64,000 bases of DNA from Zarea fungicola (lineage: Eukaryota; Ascomycota; Sordariomycetes; Hypocreales; Cordycipitaceae), in NCBI GenBank assembly GCA_900169235.1, contig FWCC01000179.1:429649-493648 (forward strand), read 5' to 3'. Positions 33,585-45,992 of the stretch are shown here, in pieces; positions within the stretch are counted from its first letter, which is position 1; each line of letters opens with the position of its first letter. The translations under genes and the position numbers were made by a program. The notes below the pieces were generated by a model. The model searched no databases. It worked only from the letters and a program-made list of their open reading frames with translations, and was not told where the DNA came from.

Positions 33585-34589
33585 TCACACAGGTGTCATG
33601 ATGGAACTTCCAGCGTAACCCCACAAAGAGCCGTCAATAGCCCGATCCCGAACCCATTCCTGGCACACATCTATGTCTTCGTCTTCTCTGCCGACTGGCA
33701 CGGGCACATTGATTCGAACCAAGAAAGTCCCCAGAGCATCTCCAGGAGAGTCGGATGCAGCTGTTAGCCTCTCAGAATTGGCAGACCATAACCGCTCAAG
33801 AAACGAGCCTTCCCACCTTTGATGATCAAAGGGAGGCCGGGAGAGATGGCCAGCCCGTGTATTGACTACCAACACCCGCTTCAAGCGAGGCATGACCGAC
33901 CGCCAATCTGAATCCTCAACCATCTCCTCCAGACCGTCTGACCTAGTTAAAACAAGGTGTGTGAGATTCTCGCTCTTTTCGAATCCTACCAGAAATGATG
34001 GAGAGGTGACGTCTACATTGTACAGCGCCAGTCGTGCGAGATCTGAACAGGAGGACCACACCTCGGGGTCGGCCCACTCGGCACGCAGATATAACTCGTC
34101 TCGAACGGAGCAAAGCTCCTCCATGCGTGTCAAGCCCATAAATGCCCGTCGCATGTCTGCGCGAACCTCGTTCACATGCGAGCCACTCTCCATATATCGA
34201 AACGGGGCATCGACCACGACACGTGTTAGCTGGGCTTTGAAAGTTTCAAACAAAAGCCCGACAGATCTGACGACCGTAGGGGCGTTGATTCTATGGTCAA
34301 GGAAAGGTGACAGGAACAGCCCCGCTTGAATCTTGGATTGGGGCTGTTGCTGGGACGCAACCAGTTCAAGCCGATCGAATGAGTCAAGGAAGAGACAATG
34401 GGCCCGCAGAAGCCGCAGAGCCGTCGCCGAAACGCCTTTGCATACTAAAGAGCATGATATCAATGTTCTCGTAACCTCATCAGACGGCCGATATGCAACT
34501 GGCGGGTTGGACGGGATGAGTGTTTCAATCGTGAGAAGGATGAGTTCCGTCGACAGCTGCGCCATGCTGCCCATCCATTTAAGTGACAA
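33585..34589 (-). CDS. F-box-like protein
   Basis: Single-exon, 334 aa. The N-terminus MAQLSTELILLTIETLIPSN followed by RTLISCSLVCKGVSATALRL fits a divergent F-box (L-P/S-x-E-L…, then LVC+). This would recruit the protein to an SCF ubiquitin ligase through Skp1. The rest is Leu-rich with weak periodicity (RMEELCSVRDELYLRAEWAD, DLARLALYNVDVTSPSFLVG, LTHLVLTRSDGLEEMVEDSD) but no clean LRR consensus, typical of the many lineage-specific fungal F-box proteins. The true start may be the Met at 34589 or the third Met, nine codons in, nearer the F-box. Substrate unknown. Confidence 0.65.
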   Translation of the reverse strand: MSLKWMGSMAQLSTELILLTIETLIPSNPPVAYRPSDEVTRTLISCSLVCKGVSATALRLLRAHCLFLDSFDRLELVASQQQPQSKIQAGLFLSPFLDHRINAPTVVRSVGLLFETFKAQLTRVVVDAPFRYMESGSHVNEVRADMRRAFMGLTRMEELCSVRDELYLRAEWADPEVWSSCSDLARLALYNVDVTSPSFLVGFEKSENLTHLVLTRSDGLEEMVEDSDWRSVMPRLKRVLVVNTRAGHLSRPPFDHQRWEGSFLERLWSANSERLTAASDSPGDALGTFLVRINVPVPVGREDEDIDVCQEWVRDRAIDGSLWGYAGSSIMTPV

Positions 34590-35210
34590 GTTCGCACCCG
34601 CTATAAAAAAAGGGAAGTTTCCGATATTGCCCTTTAAAATCTCAGACGAATGTAAAAGCGATATGGAATAGACTCTCTAATGAAGGGAAAGTCAGATAAG
34701 TAGATGAAAGAGATACATTGATGTCTAACCTGTATGAGTCATCACGGCGAGGCATCCTGTAGAACCGCAGCAGGAAACTGCATTTTCACAACACTCAGAA
34801 TAAATACAAATATGCATATTAAAATATATGGCAAGCCCAGTAAATATCTCTGAGATCCCAAATTATATCACAAGTTTAAATAAGCACCATGCGTCATCCT
34901 ACGGCAACTCGAAACGAATGTATACATGTGGACAGCCACATTTTGACGCAGTGAAAGGATTTGGAGCTTCCAAAATTGAGCAGCAGTTTACAGATCACAT
35001 ATAAATATATATCACAATGAATTGATTGCATTGTCTCTGTGCTTAAATGCCAATTTGTAAAGCACAGTTTCGTTCCGATCTCTCACCAACTCCGCCACCT
35101 AACCCAAACCTTTTGTTATACAACGAACCAAAAAATACAGCCAGTAGTAACCTCAAAGAAAACCTCGTGGTAAGCAACAACAAAATGCCAAAAAATTCCA
35201 CGTTTTAGAT
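34590..35210. other. Intergenic between F-box and UBR7 genes
   Basis: AT-rich 620 bp; promoter of the F-box gene plus the 3' UTR of UBR7. No gene or RNA seen. Confidence 0.5.
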
Positions 35211-36947
35211 TTAGAATCCACTCTGTTCGTGACGAGTATCGTCGTTATCCTTCCCAGAACCCCCAGCCGCCGCCGCATTATCCCCCGCCTCCTTAATGGC
35301 CTGCTCATCACCACGCAACTTTGCGAAGTACTCCTTGATGTCTTCGGCGCCAATAGCCTTGCCACTATCCGCAAACTGCTGGAAAAAGGGCTTGAGGCGC
35401 TCCTTGAGGTGATTGTACGCCATGACGCCCTCAATCGCGCGCACGCGATCGACATTGCGCAGTGCGCTCTCGCCGCGCTCTAGGAGACTGCCACTGCCAG
35501 CCGTCGAGCCGCCTCCGTTCTGAGAGGCCCCGTCGCCGGCGTCTGACATGGGTGGCTCGTAGACCTCCTCCTCCTCGAGGAGCTGCGGGAAGGCGTTGAG
35601 CTTGGGGAAGCAATCCGCACAGCGACAGAACTTGTCGCGGAATTCGTCCTTGAAGAAGAGGGAGAAGCGGCCGCTGGGCGCAGCCGGCAGGTTGGGAAGC
35701 TTGCAGCCGGTTGGCTCAGTAGCCGCAGTCGCGGGGTCAGTCGCTGCGGCCGAGGCAGGATCGGTGGGAGCGTCACCGCCTTCGCTCTTGATGCGCTTAG
35801 TATCATCCTGCTGGTCGTCATCCTCCGCTTTTCGCTTGTTGCCAGTGGTTGTCTGTAGTGGTTCCGCTGTGGTAGGTTTTGTGGGTTCTGCAGTTGACGG
35901 CTCGAGATGAACGGCGGGGAGAAATCCGGAGCTGCCGGCATATTGTTTGATCCATGGGTTCGACTCGACGCATTTGTAGCATAGAAAGCCTTCGAAATCT
36001 TCTTCTTCTGGGAAGCCAGGTGGCATCGGGGGTTCTTCATCCTCGACGTAGTCATCTTCCTTGCTCTCCTCTGCTGCCTTTGAGTTGTCGTCAGTTTTCT
36101 TCTCTTCTCCTTCCTTCTCGGGTTGCTTCTCATCCTCGTTGGCTTCTGAGATGACGGCAAGTCCGTTACCATTCGCAGGGCTTTCCACATTCTTCCTAGG
36201 CCGTGGCGCCATCTTCTCATACCACTTCGGCCCCATGCCAACCAGGCAGCCAGGGTGGTACCAGTCCTCGCCACAGCCGCCTGTTTCCTCGGTTCCTAGA
36301 CCAAGACATTGAAACATGGTGCCCTTTTGCTCAAACGGGTCATAGTCGCAGTCGCAAGCGCAGAAGCGATTGCGAAAGTTCTTGTTGTATTTGTTATTGA
36401 CATCGGGCTCTTGCGAGTGGACGTTGCCGCGAGTATTCGTTTCATCGTTGGTCTGTAGAACGCAGGGGCTCGTCGAGGGGAGGCGCTTAGTACCGCAGTC
36501 GCAGGTAAAGTTGCGTTTCTGGAAGATCTCCACAAGAGTGTGCTCGCCGTGGCACTGAACTGAGCAGGAGTAACAGACGCCAGCCGGATTCCAGGTATCA
36601 GATGCGGTAGCTGGTGCTGGGTTACACGTCAGGCATGCGAATACACTTTGTTTTAAAGGGCCGAGAATTCTGGTGCAATTGTCGATGCTCTGCTAGCTGT
36701 TAGCCCGTGGTTTGACACAGGTGGGTTTGGTTGCGAAGACGCACGAAAGGAAGTGCCTCGCGGGCATCAGCTTCGAGAAGTTCCTGATTTCGAATGAATC
36801 TAGACGGATTAGATGTCATATCTTAATAAAACTGTAATAAACTTACTCTGCTGCAGTTTGGGAATCATCCGACTGATTCGAGAAGCTGTTGCTTCGCTTC
36901 GTGGTCTGCGCAGCTGCGGTGCCCTGCTCAGACTCGTTGGACGCCAT
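35211..36947 (-). CDS. ubr7: UBR-box/PHD protein, UBR7 (fission-yeast Mlo2) family
   Basis: Putative E3 ligase or chromatin/N-degron reader. Exons are 36947..36847, 36799..36745 and 36689..35211, giving 544 aa. The short first exons are set by GTAAGT/TCTAG and GTGCGT/GCAG borders. The UBR-box Cys/His array spans residues ~53-110 (CTRILGPLKQSVFACLTC, CYSCSVQCHGEHTLVEIF, RNFTCDCGT). A PHD-like finger follows (NRFCACDCDYDP, MFQCLGLGTEETGGCGEDWY, HPGCLVG). After an acidic, disordered insert come FCRCADCFPKLNAFPQLLEE and a C-terminal helical region (VMAYNHLKERLKPFFQQFAD) conserved in this family. Divergent from MCM2. Confidence 0.9.
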
Positions 36948-37503
36948 CACGAAGAGATACAATATAAATCGATAGGGAATTCAAAATAGCAATTGATAGT
37001 CGACGAAAGAACAATTCATGGGCCGATTGCGATGGAATGCCTTTGCGAGAGCGATATGCTGATGCAGCCACAAGCTGTCTCAGGAACAAGTCACTTTACG
37101 CGCGTTAATGGCGAAGTAGTTAGGTAAGCCGCAACGCCTACAGCAAAATCTTGGAGGACAAATTTCAACAACTGAAATTATTTGAAGAATAAAATCTGCT
37201 ATGCTGTATCTGAACCAATCCCTTTAATTCTATATAGCACTTTTATCACTATTCTTTAGAACAGCACTGGATTAAGCTCCTTGCGACGCGTCGAGTTCGA
37301 TTAGGCCTAGTGCCACTTTACGCGATCAACGCGTTTTTGGATGGGGGACGCGATTGTGGGCGACATTGTGGCTCCCTTTCAATCTTGCTTCCTAGCCGCC
37401 AGACATTTCATCCAAGCCCCTCCCTCGACCCATACACCAATCTTCATTCCTTCACCTTTGCTCCAAGAGACGGTATTGAAGCTATTCTGGTGATATACCT
37501 ACA
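36948..37503. promoter_or_regulatory. Divergent UBR7/MCM2 promoter with MCB-like boxes
   Basis: Perfect MCB elements ACGCGT lie at 37286-37291 (within palindrome CGACGCGTCG) and 37329-37334. Near-matches ACGCGA lie at 37320 and 37348, and ACGCGCGT at 37098. Four boxes fall within 70 bp, about 150-220 bp upstream of the MCM2 start. MCB sites bind MBF (Mbp1/Swi6) and drive G1/S transcription of MCM genes in yeasts. The role here is inference from motif and gene identity. Confidence 0.6.
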
Positions 37504-40154
37504 ATGAGGTTTGTTGCCTACATTACCACTCAGTGTAACCGTATCATACTGATTTTCATAGTTCCCCGCTCAGAGATAACCCGACCTCCAGCAACCGAGG
37601 GGCTGCCTCGCGAGGTGGTCGCAAGCGTTCACGCACCGGTGGCGATGATGCCACCTCTTCTATCGGAGGCGGATCCAGCCCTATGCCCTCGTCGCCCCCA
37701 GCGCCATTCAGCATTGCGCACGGCATTGAGGACGATGATGAAGTCGAAGAGGAGCCAGAGATCCAAGACGACATTGACGACCTCGACGAGATGGCCGATG
37801 ACGACGTCGATCTGTTCCGCGAGGGCTACGAAGCTGATTACAGAGATAGAGAAGGTGATGATTACGAGGGCGTGGGCCTTGATGATGATGGGGACTACGA
37901 TGATATGGATCTTGGTGCCCGACGCCGACTCGAAGCCCAGCTTACCAGACGTGATCGTGAGGTCGCACGCAGGCAGCGAATCCCCGCTGCATTCCTCCCT
38001 GGCGAGGATGATGAAGGGGATATTGACCTTACTGCCCAGCCACGTCGCAGACGCCACCACTACGACGAAGACCCTGATGATGCTATGGACGCCGATATCA
38101 TGGAGGAGGAGCTGTCTCTTGAGGCTCTCAGTGACGTCAAGGCTGCCAACCTGACGGAGTGGGTGTCTCAGGCTCACGTCCAGCGCACCATTCGTCGTGA
38201 ATTCAAAGCCTTCCTAACCTCGTACACTGATGCATCTGGTTCCTCCGTGTACGGTAACCGCATCCGAACTCTTGGTGAAATCAACGCCGAGTCACTGGAA
38301 GTCTCATACGAGCACCTGTCCGAAAGCAAGGCCATTCTCGCTTACTTCTTGGCCAATGCACCCGCCGAGGTACTCAAGCTCTTTGACGAGATCGCCATGG
38401 ATGTCGTGCTTTTGCATTACCCTGACTACGAACGGATTCACTCCGAGATTCACGTGCGCATCTTTGACTTGCCTGTCCACTACACGCTACGTCAGCTACG
38501 CCAGTCTCACCTCAACTGCCTTGTCCGAGTCAGTGGTGTTGTGACGCGCCGCTCTGGCGTCTTCCCCCAGCTCAAATACGTCAAGTTTGACTGCACAAAG
38601 TGTGGAACTACCCTAGGTCCATTCCAGCAAGAGTCCAACGTTGAAGTCAAGATCTCGTACTGCCAAAACTGCCAGTCTCGAGGACCCTTTACCCTCAATT
38701 CCGAAAAAACCGTCTACCGCAACTACCAAAAACTTACACTGCAAGAGTCTCCGGGCACAGTCCCTGCAGGTCGTTTGCCACGACAAAGGGAAGTCGTTCT
38801 CCTGTGGGATCTCATTGATAGTGCCAAGCCTGGCGAAGAAATCGAGATTACTGGCATCTACCGCAACAACTATGATGCGCAGCTCAACAACAGAAACGGC
38901 TTCCCTGTTTTTGCTACCATTCTCGAGGCGAACAATGTTGTCAAGTCACACGACCAGCTTGCCGGCTTCCGCCTGACGGAGGAAGATGAACAAGCAATTC
39001 GCAAGCTCTCTCGCGACCCTAACATTGTCGACAGGATCGTCAGCTCTATTGCGCCAAGTATTTACGGTCACACAGATGTCAAGACGGCTGTTGCCCTCTC
39101 GCTCTTTGGAGGTGTCGCCAAGGTTGGAAGAGGTTCTCATCACGTTCGCGGTGACATTAACGTCCTTCTTCTTGGTGATCCCGGTACTGCCAAATCCCAG
39201 GTCCTCAAATACGCAGAGAAGACGGCCCACCGTGCTGTATTTGCCACCGGTCAGGGTGCCAGTGCTGTCGGTTTGACGGCCAGTGTCCGCCGTGATCCAC
39301 TCACGAGCGAATGGACTCTGGAGGGTGGTGCTCTTGTGCTCGCCGACCGTGGTACCTGCCTCATTGACGAGTTTGACAAGATGAACGACCAGGACCGTAC
39401 CTCTATCCACGAAGCCATGGAACAGCAGACCATTTCCATTTCCAAGGCTGGTATCGTCACAACCCTTCAGGCTCGCTGCGGCATTATTGCTGCTGCCAAC
39501 CCCATCGGCGGACGATACAACTCTACAATTCCATTCTCATCCAATGTGCAGCTCACAGAGCCTATTCTGTCGCGTTTCGATGTTCTCTGTGTCGTAAGAG
39601 ACACCGTGGAACCAGCCGAGGACGAACGTCTGGCGCGCTTTATTGTCGGCTCTCATAACCGTAGCCATCCTCTTTATGACGAGGAGAAAGAGAAGAAGAA
39701 GAAGGCTTCTCAAGAAGACGAGGTGCTGTCAGAGGCTGACCGCGTGCGTAAAGAGAATGAGATCCCTCAGGAACTTCTCCGCAAGTACATCCTCTACGCC
39801 CGCCAGCGGTGCAGCCCAAAGCTGTACCACATGGACGAGGACAAGGTGGCCCGCCTCTTTGCCGACATGCGAAGAGAGTCGTTAGCCACCGGTGCCTACC
39901 CCATCACCGTCCGTCACTTGGAGGCCATCATTCGGACGAGTGAAGCATTCTGCCGCATGCGCCTCTCTGAGTACTGCTCCTCGCAGGACATTGACCGTGC
40001 CATTGCCGTCACGGTTGAGAGCTTTGTCGGCAGCCAAAAGGTCAGCTGCAAAAAGGCTCTGGCACGTGCATTTGCCAAGTATACCCTCGCCCGCCCTGGT
40101 ACACAGAAGAGGGGTGGCAACTCACAACGCCGACCTGCTGCCGTCATGGCGTAA
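37504..40154 (+). CDS. mcm2: DNA replication licensing helicase subunit MCM2
   Basis: Subunit of the MCM2-7 replicative helicase in the nucleus. Exon 1 holds only ATGAG (37504..37508); after a 53-bp intron exon 2 runs 37562..40154, giving 865 aa beginning MSSPLRDNPTSSNRG. The acidic N-terminal region (EDDDEVEEEPEIQDDIDDLD), with basic Ser-rich patches, is typical of MCM2 and includes the histone-binding part. A C4 zinc motif (CTKC…CQNC) lies at residues ~344-371. The Walker A motif GDPGTAKSQVLKYAEKTAHR is at ~540, Walker B/sensor at CLIDEFDKMNDQDRTSIHEA and IIAAANPIGGRY, and the arginine finger LSRFDVLCVV at ~670. The C-terminal winged-helix region follows. The upstream splice is required to supply the conserved N-terminus. 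Confidence 0.97.
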
Positions 40155-41422
40155 GCAGTGGACCGAATCTAGATTTACAGTTGATAGCCTTATTTGTTTG
40201 CTTTGTGGTTTTCGGATGTAAAAATGGCATGGAAGATATTTTTTGGTATTTTTTTTTGTTCTATCGTTGACCTTGCGGGGTGGTATGGCGCCATGTTTCT
40301 TTGTCTTGTTTGAACTGGGTCAGGTGGCCAGGGTTTTGAACGGTTTTATAATGGTTATGAGAAGAGCAATATGTATGATGTGATTTCTAACTCGTTTCCA
40401 TTTTGTCACATGTTATGTATTGATTGCATGAAATTTCTGGCGCGTTAGAGTTTACCGCCCGCGGCAATCTGTCGGAATACTCTAGCGAGCTTGTCGGCTT
40501 TCATGATGCGGAAACCTCATGGGTTCGCGGCGAGTTGTAAGCTGCCAAATCGATCACTCGTTGCCAACACTGTCTCAGCCGCAAATTTTTGGTCTGGTTT
40601 TGTGCCATAAGCTCACGAGATATTTTTAGAGTCCTCCTTCCTCTGGATGCGACGCGTGCGTCAAGAATTGCGGCCACGAAAGCCACGCAGCCTGAGATTC
40701 GCGGGCATATGCAGTCATACGAGGTGCGCTTTGCCCATGCCAAGGCTCTGCTACCAGTAGACCAATGGTATGCCTTCCCAAATACGTGGGACATGCAGCT
40801 TCAGCTGGTCAACTCCATCCTTGTCATCTCATGCAGAGTGATGGGTCAACCAATTTTATTTACTACCCCTCTTCTCTGCAGAGGGCGCAAATGTCCCAAT
40901 AAATCCGCGGGTGTTCTTTTCTCAGGGATGTTTCCGTAGTTGGCTAAATCTACGGGAGCAGGTTGTGCTACATCCCAAAGGGGTGGCGCTGATACAAAAT
41001 ACAAGGGTATCTTTTTCTAGACGATGCTTCATATGTTTCTTTCTTCCATGAAAACACGGACTGTGGCTCTCGTTTGCTGGACCTGTCTTTGTTCAGCTAA
41101 TTAACGGTGTCTGTGTGTCCGTCCCACACGGATCCGTCGTTTCCCAGCCTTCGCTGCGACAAAGTGTTTTTTTTGACAGAGTCGTATCATCCATACCATG
41201 TCATTCAATGGTCAAATTCTTGTTTGTTGGCCGTCTTATTTTCGTCAATAGAGTTCCTGGTTTGTACAGTATCTCGGCGATAGCAAAGCGATAGCTTGTC
41301 TCTCCTCAGGACGAACCATTCCGCCGCCAGCAGTATCGCGGTTGTCCAATCAAACTTAGCAAACCAATCCCAAACGCAGCTTACCGGCTCACAGTTAACT
41401 GCAAACTGGGCCAATAAATAAA
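40155..41422. other. Intergenic between MCM2 and the membrane-protein gene
   Basis: A T-rich MCM2 3' flank (TTTTTTTTTGTTC near 40250) is followed by about 1 kb without a supported gene. A 116-codon frame at 40589-40939 has no recognisable features. Bases 41100-41420 are probably promoter/leader. Confidence 0.45.
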
Positions 41423-44382
41423 ATGTCGTATGAAAAACCATCGCCCCAGGGCTCATGGAATGACGAGCAGGCACCGCCGTCGATATCGCCCCTATCGTCG
41501 TTAAGCTTCAACCAGCACGTCGACGAACGGCGCTTTGTTGCTACTGTTTCTCAGAAAGTTGGCCCCACGGAAAGAGTCAGGGAAGCACAGAACCGTGTAT
41601 GGAAACCGGAAATTCCAGAAGAAATACCGGAAGTCTCAACTCCCATCGAGGACGACGACGCCATAGACAACACAGGCAACAAACATAGTCTCGGAAGCCT
41701 TAGGAGCCAATACAATATACAGGAGATCTCTGGTCAGAGAAGACAGCCGAGGATACCCCGGGTACCAGTACCACTGAGACCGAACATACATACGCCTTCT
41801 CCATCTCTGGGAAAACTGAATGCTTCTGTATCCGAGGAGATTTGGACGCCAGAAGAAGACAGGCTCGTTGGCGAAGCTAGGCTGCGGAAAGTTCGTAAAT
41901 GGGGTCGAGGGTGGAAACTCCCACCATTTACCTTTAGCCGCAAGAAGAGCGAAGTTGAGAGCCTGACAATGAACTCCGCACCGATAGCAGGAACGGACTA
42001 TTCTATGGGAGATCCAGAGGCCGCCCGAGGCCAGAACGACGAGACATCTTATTGGCCAAAGCCTTACAGTATGAGAATTGAACGCTCAGCTAGTCTGACA
42101 CCGCTAACATATTCAAATTTAAAGGTCCAGAATTTTGCCCCTCAAAGAAAAATATCCAGTCAGACGCCTGGCATTGGCTCTCCAAGGTTGTTGTGACGCT
42201 GTCGTTGTACTCGACAGTCATGAGCGGAATCTGGCTGTTTGCTGCCACAGTACAGCCGAGATGGGGTCGCCAAATATCATCCAACATGGGACTGGCGCCT
42301 TCCACAGCGACCTTGATCACAGCTTGGCTAGCCAAGACTATCGAGATGTCATTTGTCACTACCTTCATCACGTTCCTTGGCCAGGTTCTCACACGGCGAG
42401 CCATCGCGCGAGATTCGCGCGGCGCAACATTGGCAGAAATGTCCATGCGAAGCTGGGTGATTCAGCCCGGGTCTCTGTTGACGCATTTTCGCATGCTAAA
42501 ATATGCGGCGCCGACCGTTCTGGGTGTGCTTTGTTTAATTTCCGCCATTGTGGCGGCATTTTACACAACCGCTTCAGATGCCATGGTGGCACCAAAGCTC
42601 AAGTATGGCAGCTGGGAGCACAAGACCCTATCCGGCTATGTGAGGGCGTCCTATGCCAATGCAAAGTACATCAGGCTGTCGTGCCCGGCAATGCTGACGG
42701 CAGAAGACCAGGATAATGCTGCATCAGCCTGTACCGAGGTGATGGTTTCCGGGGAGTCCTACAGAAACCTGCAAAGCTTTATGCAAGTTTGGACCGATAT
42801 TAACAATAACGGCTCCACGACTGTTAAAGATCTATCAATGCGGCCTGCAGGTATAGCGTCACTGCATGGGAACACGACGTTGCATGCATCTTGGATCGAG
42901 ACGCATCACAGCGACGTGGCCGCGCATTTTGAGGACACGGGGCGCATCATCAACAATGTCACCATGGCCATGCCACATCCTGGTGTCGCTTCAGCAGCCA
43001 TGTCGCCTCTCAATGGCATATTGCAGCCTGACGATTTATCCGGTGTTGGAGAATATGCGATCAAAGCAGGTGTTGTCTCTCCTGCAGTAAACGTCATGTG
43101 TGTCAACATGGATCGTGACGAGTTGGGGCCTCTAGTCTATACAGAGTGGCCCAATGCGAATACAAGTGCGACTGGTGTTGGAAGTCAGAGAATTGGATGG
43201 TCCAACTGGACATCTGAGCTCCCCAGTTTCTACTACCCAGACGGTAAGCAGAACTTTTTGAACAGAACCGTGGTGGACGATATCTTCCGCTGGGGGCCCG
43301 AGTATCAAAGGCGGCCACCAGTCTTCCAAATGGTATGTGAAGCATGCTGGCGCGTTCAAGGGATCATGTGCTAATTAGTCTCAGTATCCGGCGGACTATA
43401 ATACCGTCACAAACGCGACTGTGCTCTCCTCTGATGCAATGTATATCATGGGCAAGAGTCCCGTGCTTCAGAACTACACCCTTTGTGAGCTTCGATCGTG
43501 GGTTTCACCAAATTGTTCAACACAGTTCAACATTTCTGGTATTTCCGGAAGCAAGATGGCTGCGTATTGCGAAGACCCGAATGATAGAAATAGCTATCTG
43601 CGCTCATTTGCAGCAGACCAAGACTGGGCTGCACCTTCTTCGGATTGGCGCGTAAGTTGACGTCAGAGAACTCTTAGTGTTGATTGCTAATTATACAGTG
43701 GCTGGCCGAACAATGGGGACTTGCATCTGATCTCAATGGCGGTTTAAGAAACAGCAATCCGTCAAACTCGCGCATCCTAACGCAGTTAATTTTGACCGGC
43801 CCCCAACTACCGCCCTACCTGCCTTCGATGGCAGAAGCCTTGGCTGTGTTTGCAAGCTCGACCCTTGTTATGGGCTCTATAGATACTCCTTTCGTCCACT
43901 ACTGGGAGTATTTTAAGCCGGGCAATATGATAGGCAAGCCTGGTGCTGTCCACCAATTCAATGCCTCCATCTCCACGCAACAATTCACCTCGGGCCATAT
44001 GTATGCCTGGCAAGGTATTTTCTACATTGTCTTGGCATTCATGTTTTTGATTAACGTGCTCTGCTTCGTCTACATCTTGTTTCATGCTAGGCTCTTGACA
44101 GATTTTACGGAGGCGCATAACCTCTTCGCATTGGCACTGAACAGCGGGCAAACCGAGCACCTCAAGGGGAGCTGCGGTGGGGGGCCCGAAGGCTCGGCCC
44201 TGGGTGTACCGTGGAGAGTTGGCTATATCGAAAGTCACAATCATTATTTTGCCCAGCAGGTAAGGGAAGACACGTCGACAGGATCTACCGAAGGGCCGAA
44301 TACCAGTGATGGGGAGGTGGAGAGCCGCCGTCTGCCTGGGGCGAACTACAACCGGCTGAGCAGTGGTCGAGGGTGGCTGTAA
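41423..44382 (+). CDS. Large polytopic membrane protein, unknown function
   Basis: Exons are 41423..42068, 42125..43332, 43385..43651 and 43699..44382, giving 934 aa in one frame. Intron 1 (GTATGA…GCTAAC…TTTAAAG) joins KPY to SPEFCPSKKNIQSDAWHWLS. Residues 1-225 are cytosolic-type and disordered. Membrane helices: LSLYSTVMSGIWLFAATV (~235-255), APSTATLITAWLAKTIEMSF (~275-300) and APTVLGVLCLISAIVAAFYT (~340-363). Then ~440 residues carry many N-glycosylation sequons and paired Cys (an extracytoplasmic domain), and a last helix IFYIVLAFMFLINVLCFVYI (~812-835) precedes a polar tail. Similar fungal proteins are sometimes labelled 'mcm2 3 5 family', probably by transfer from the neighbouring gene; nothing here resembles an MCM. 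Function unknown. Confidence 0.8.
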
Positions 44383-45992
44383 GCTGAGGGCTTTACAGGA
44401 CGGCGGCATGGGTGTAACTAATGAGGATCTGTATTTTATGAGCCATTTTTGTAGGTGATAGAAGTCGGGAGAACGAACTTCAGTGCCCAGTATTATCCAA
44501 TGATCATCAGCGCATAGATCTGAATCTAGAAAAGAGCTTCTTGGATTATTGCTAGCGGCATTCTAGAAACGGTTGATTTACCATCATAACTCTTTCTTAT
44601 TATGGGCAGTCAATGGAGCCGGTCCACAAAGCGACCGAGATATACGGAGCGGCGAGGACTTGCAGATCTCGGCATGGGCGATGTGTCGGACCGACACGGG
44701 CTGTTGCGGATAATGGAGATTTTTTTCAGCAACCACTCCGCAGTGAGCCTTTTTGATACAAGATTCGAGAGGCTTGGATGAAAGTGGGCGAGCGGCTTTT
44801 TAATACCTAGTTGGCCAGGATTTGGAATATTCATGTGGCACCTGTGTCTAATGAGTATGTTTCTACAGGTGGATGAGGGCGCGGGGCCAAATAGGCAATG
44901 AACGACACGAACATCCTCAAATTGTAAAACGAACATAATTTAGCGGGGCACCAGACAAGGTTAGCCGGTTGCTTTCTTTCAGGTGTGATTGGCAACCTCC
45001 TCATTTCCTTTGGCAATTGGCACCAGAGAGCTTTGCTGACGCGTGATGATCGACCAGCAACTAGCTGCTGCTGACATAGGTCATTTACGTGACGGAGAAA
45101 TGCCACTTTTCGCAAAGGGAAAAGGTCTGCGTGTCTTAGCTTGGGCCATTGTTATGGGTTTTCTATCGGCCCTATAGCGGGAAACGGGTTCTGAGACACG
45201 CGGACAGAGCACCGGGTATCGTTGCCAGCAAACGGTAGACTGTCTTGGAGCAATATTGCGATATCTTAGACAAAGCAAAGCAGCTTCTGTTTGGCGGTCT
45301 TGGGCGCGATTAGTAGCCGAGCGCCACAAGAAATCAATTACAGGTGTTCGCCTGCTTCTGTCGTATGCGGCGTTGTTAGAGGCCCTTTTTAGTTGCGGGT
45401 TAGTGTGAGCCACCAAACGCTAGTTGGGCTCGGCTTGGATTCATGATCGTTGACGTTGGAGACTTGCATGGGGCCAATGAAACGAGACTATGGCTTACGG
45501 TAGTGATGTAGCAATGTGTACTGCCGGCTCTGTTTACCAATAGTGTGCGGCCGGTTAGCAGTAGAGCATGTGCGCCATCGGGAATCAATTTACTGTGACA
45601 ACAGTGATCTCGCACAGGATGGGGTCTTGATTAGAAGAGGAAGGATGATTGTGGTTAGGATGATAGATGGTCTGGACCATGTATGTTGCAAAAGTCGGGC
45701 CGTTGGAAGTTGTGCTCGCATCTGGAGTATGATAATAATAAATGTCAAAAACCCCTCCAGCTAATAAAACGGCAGTGGGCAAGGCAAATTCGCAGTCGGC
45801 GGCAGACTACCACCACCAGTGACCAGAAGGGGACGCTTGTTTGAGAATTAGAGGCCCGGTATCGTGGAAGCTACATTGATGGCTGATGTAATCATCTGAA
45901 TAACAAATAGGTTCTTAAGTCTAGAGCGCTCAAAGTGCACCATAATTGAAAAGAGTACACAAACGCGACAAAGCGCATCACCGTACCAAGAC
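44383..45992. other. Intergenic, nothing assigned
   Basis: About 1.6 kb. Frames of 70-110 codons exist on both strands but lack domain features, a consistent start context or plausible splicing. No tRNA seen. Confidence 0.45.

Noticed and set aside
33710..33725. TTCGAACC-like tRNA T-loop signature
   Set aside because: It is inside the F-box coding exon and no cloverleaf can be built around it.
35480..36274. 264-codon frame overlapping UBR7 on the same strand
   Set aside because: Basic, low-complexity shadow of the UBR7 exon in another frame.
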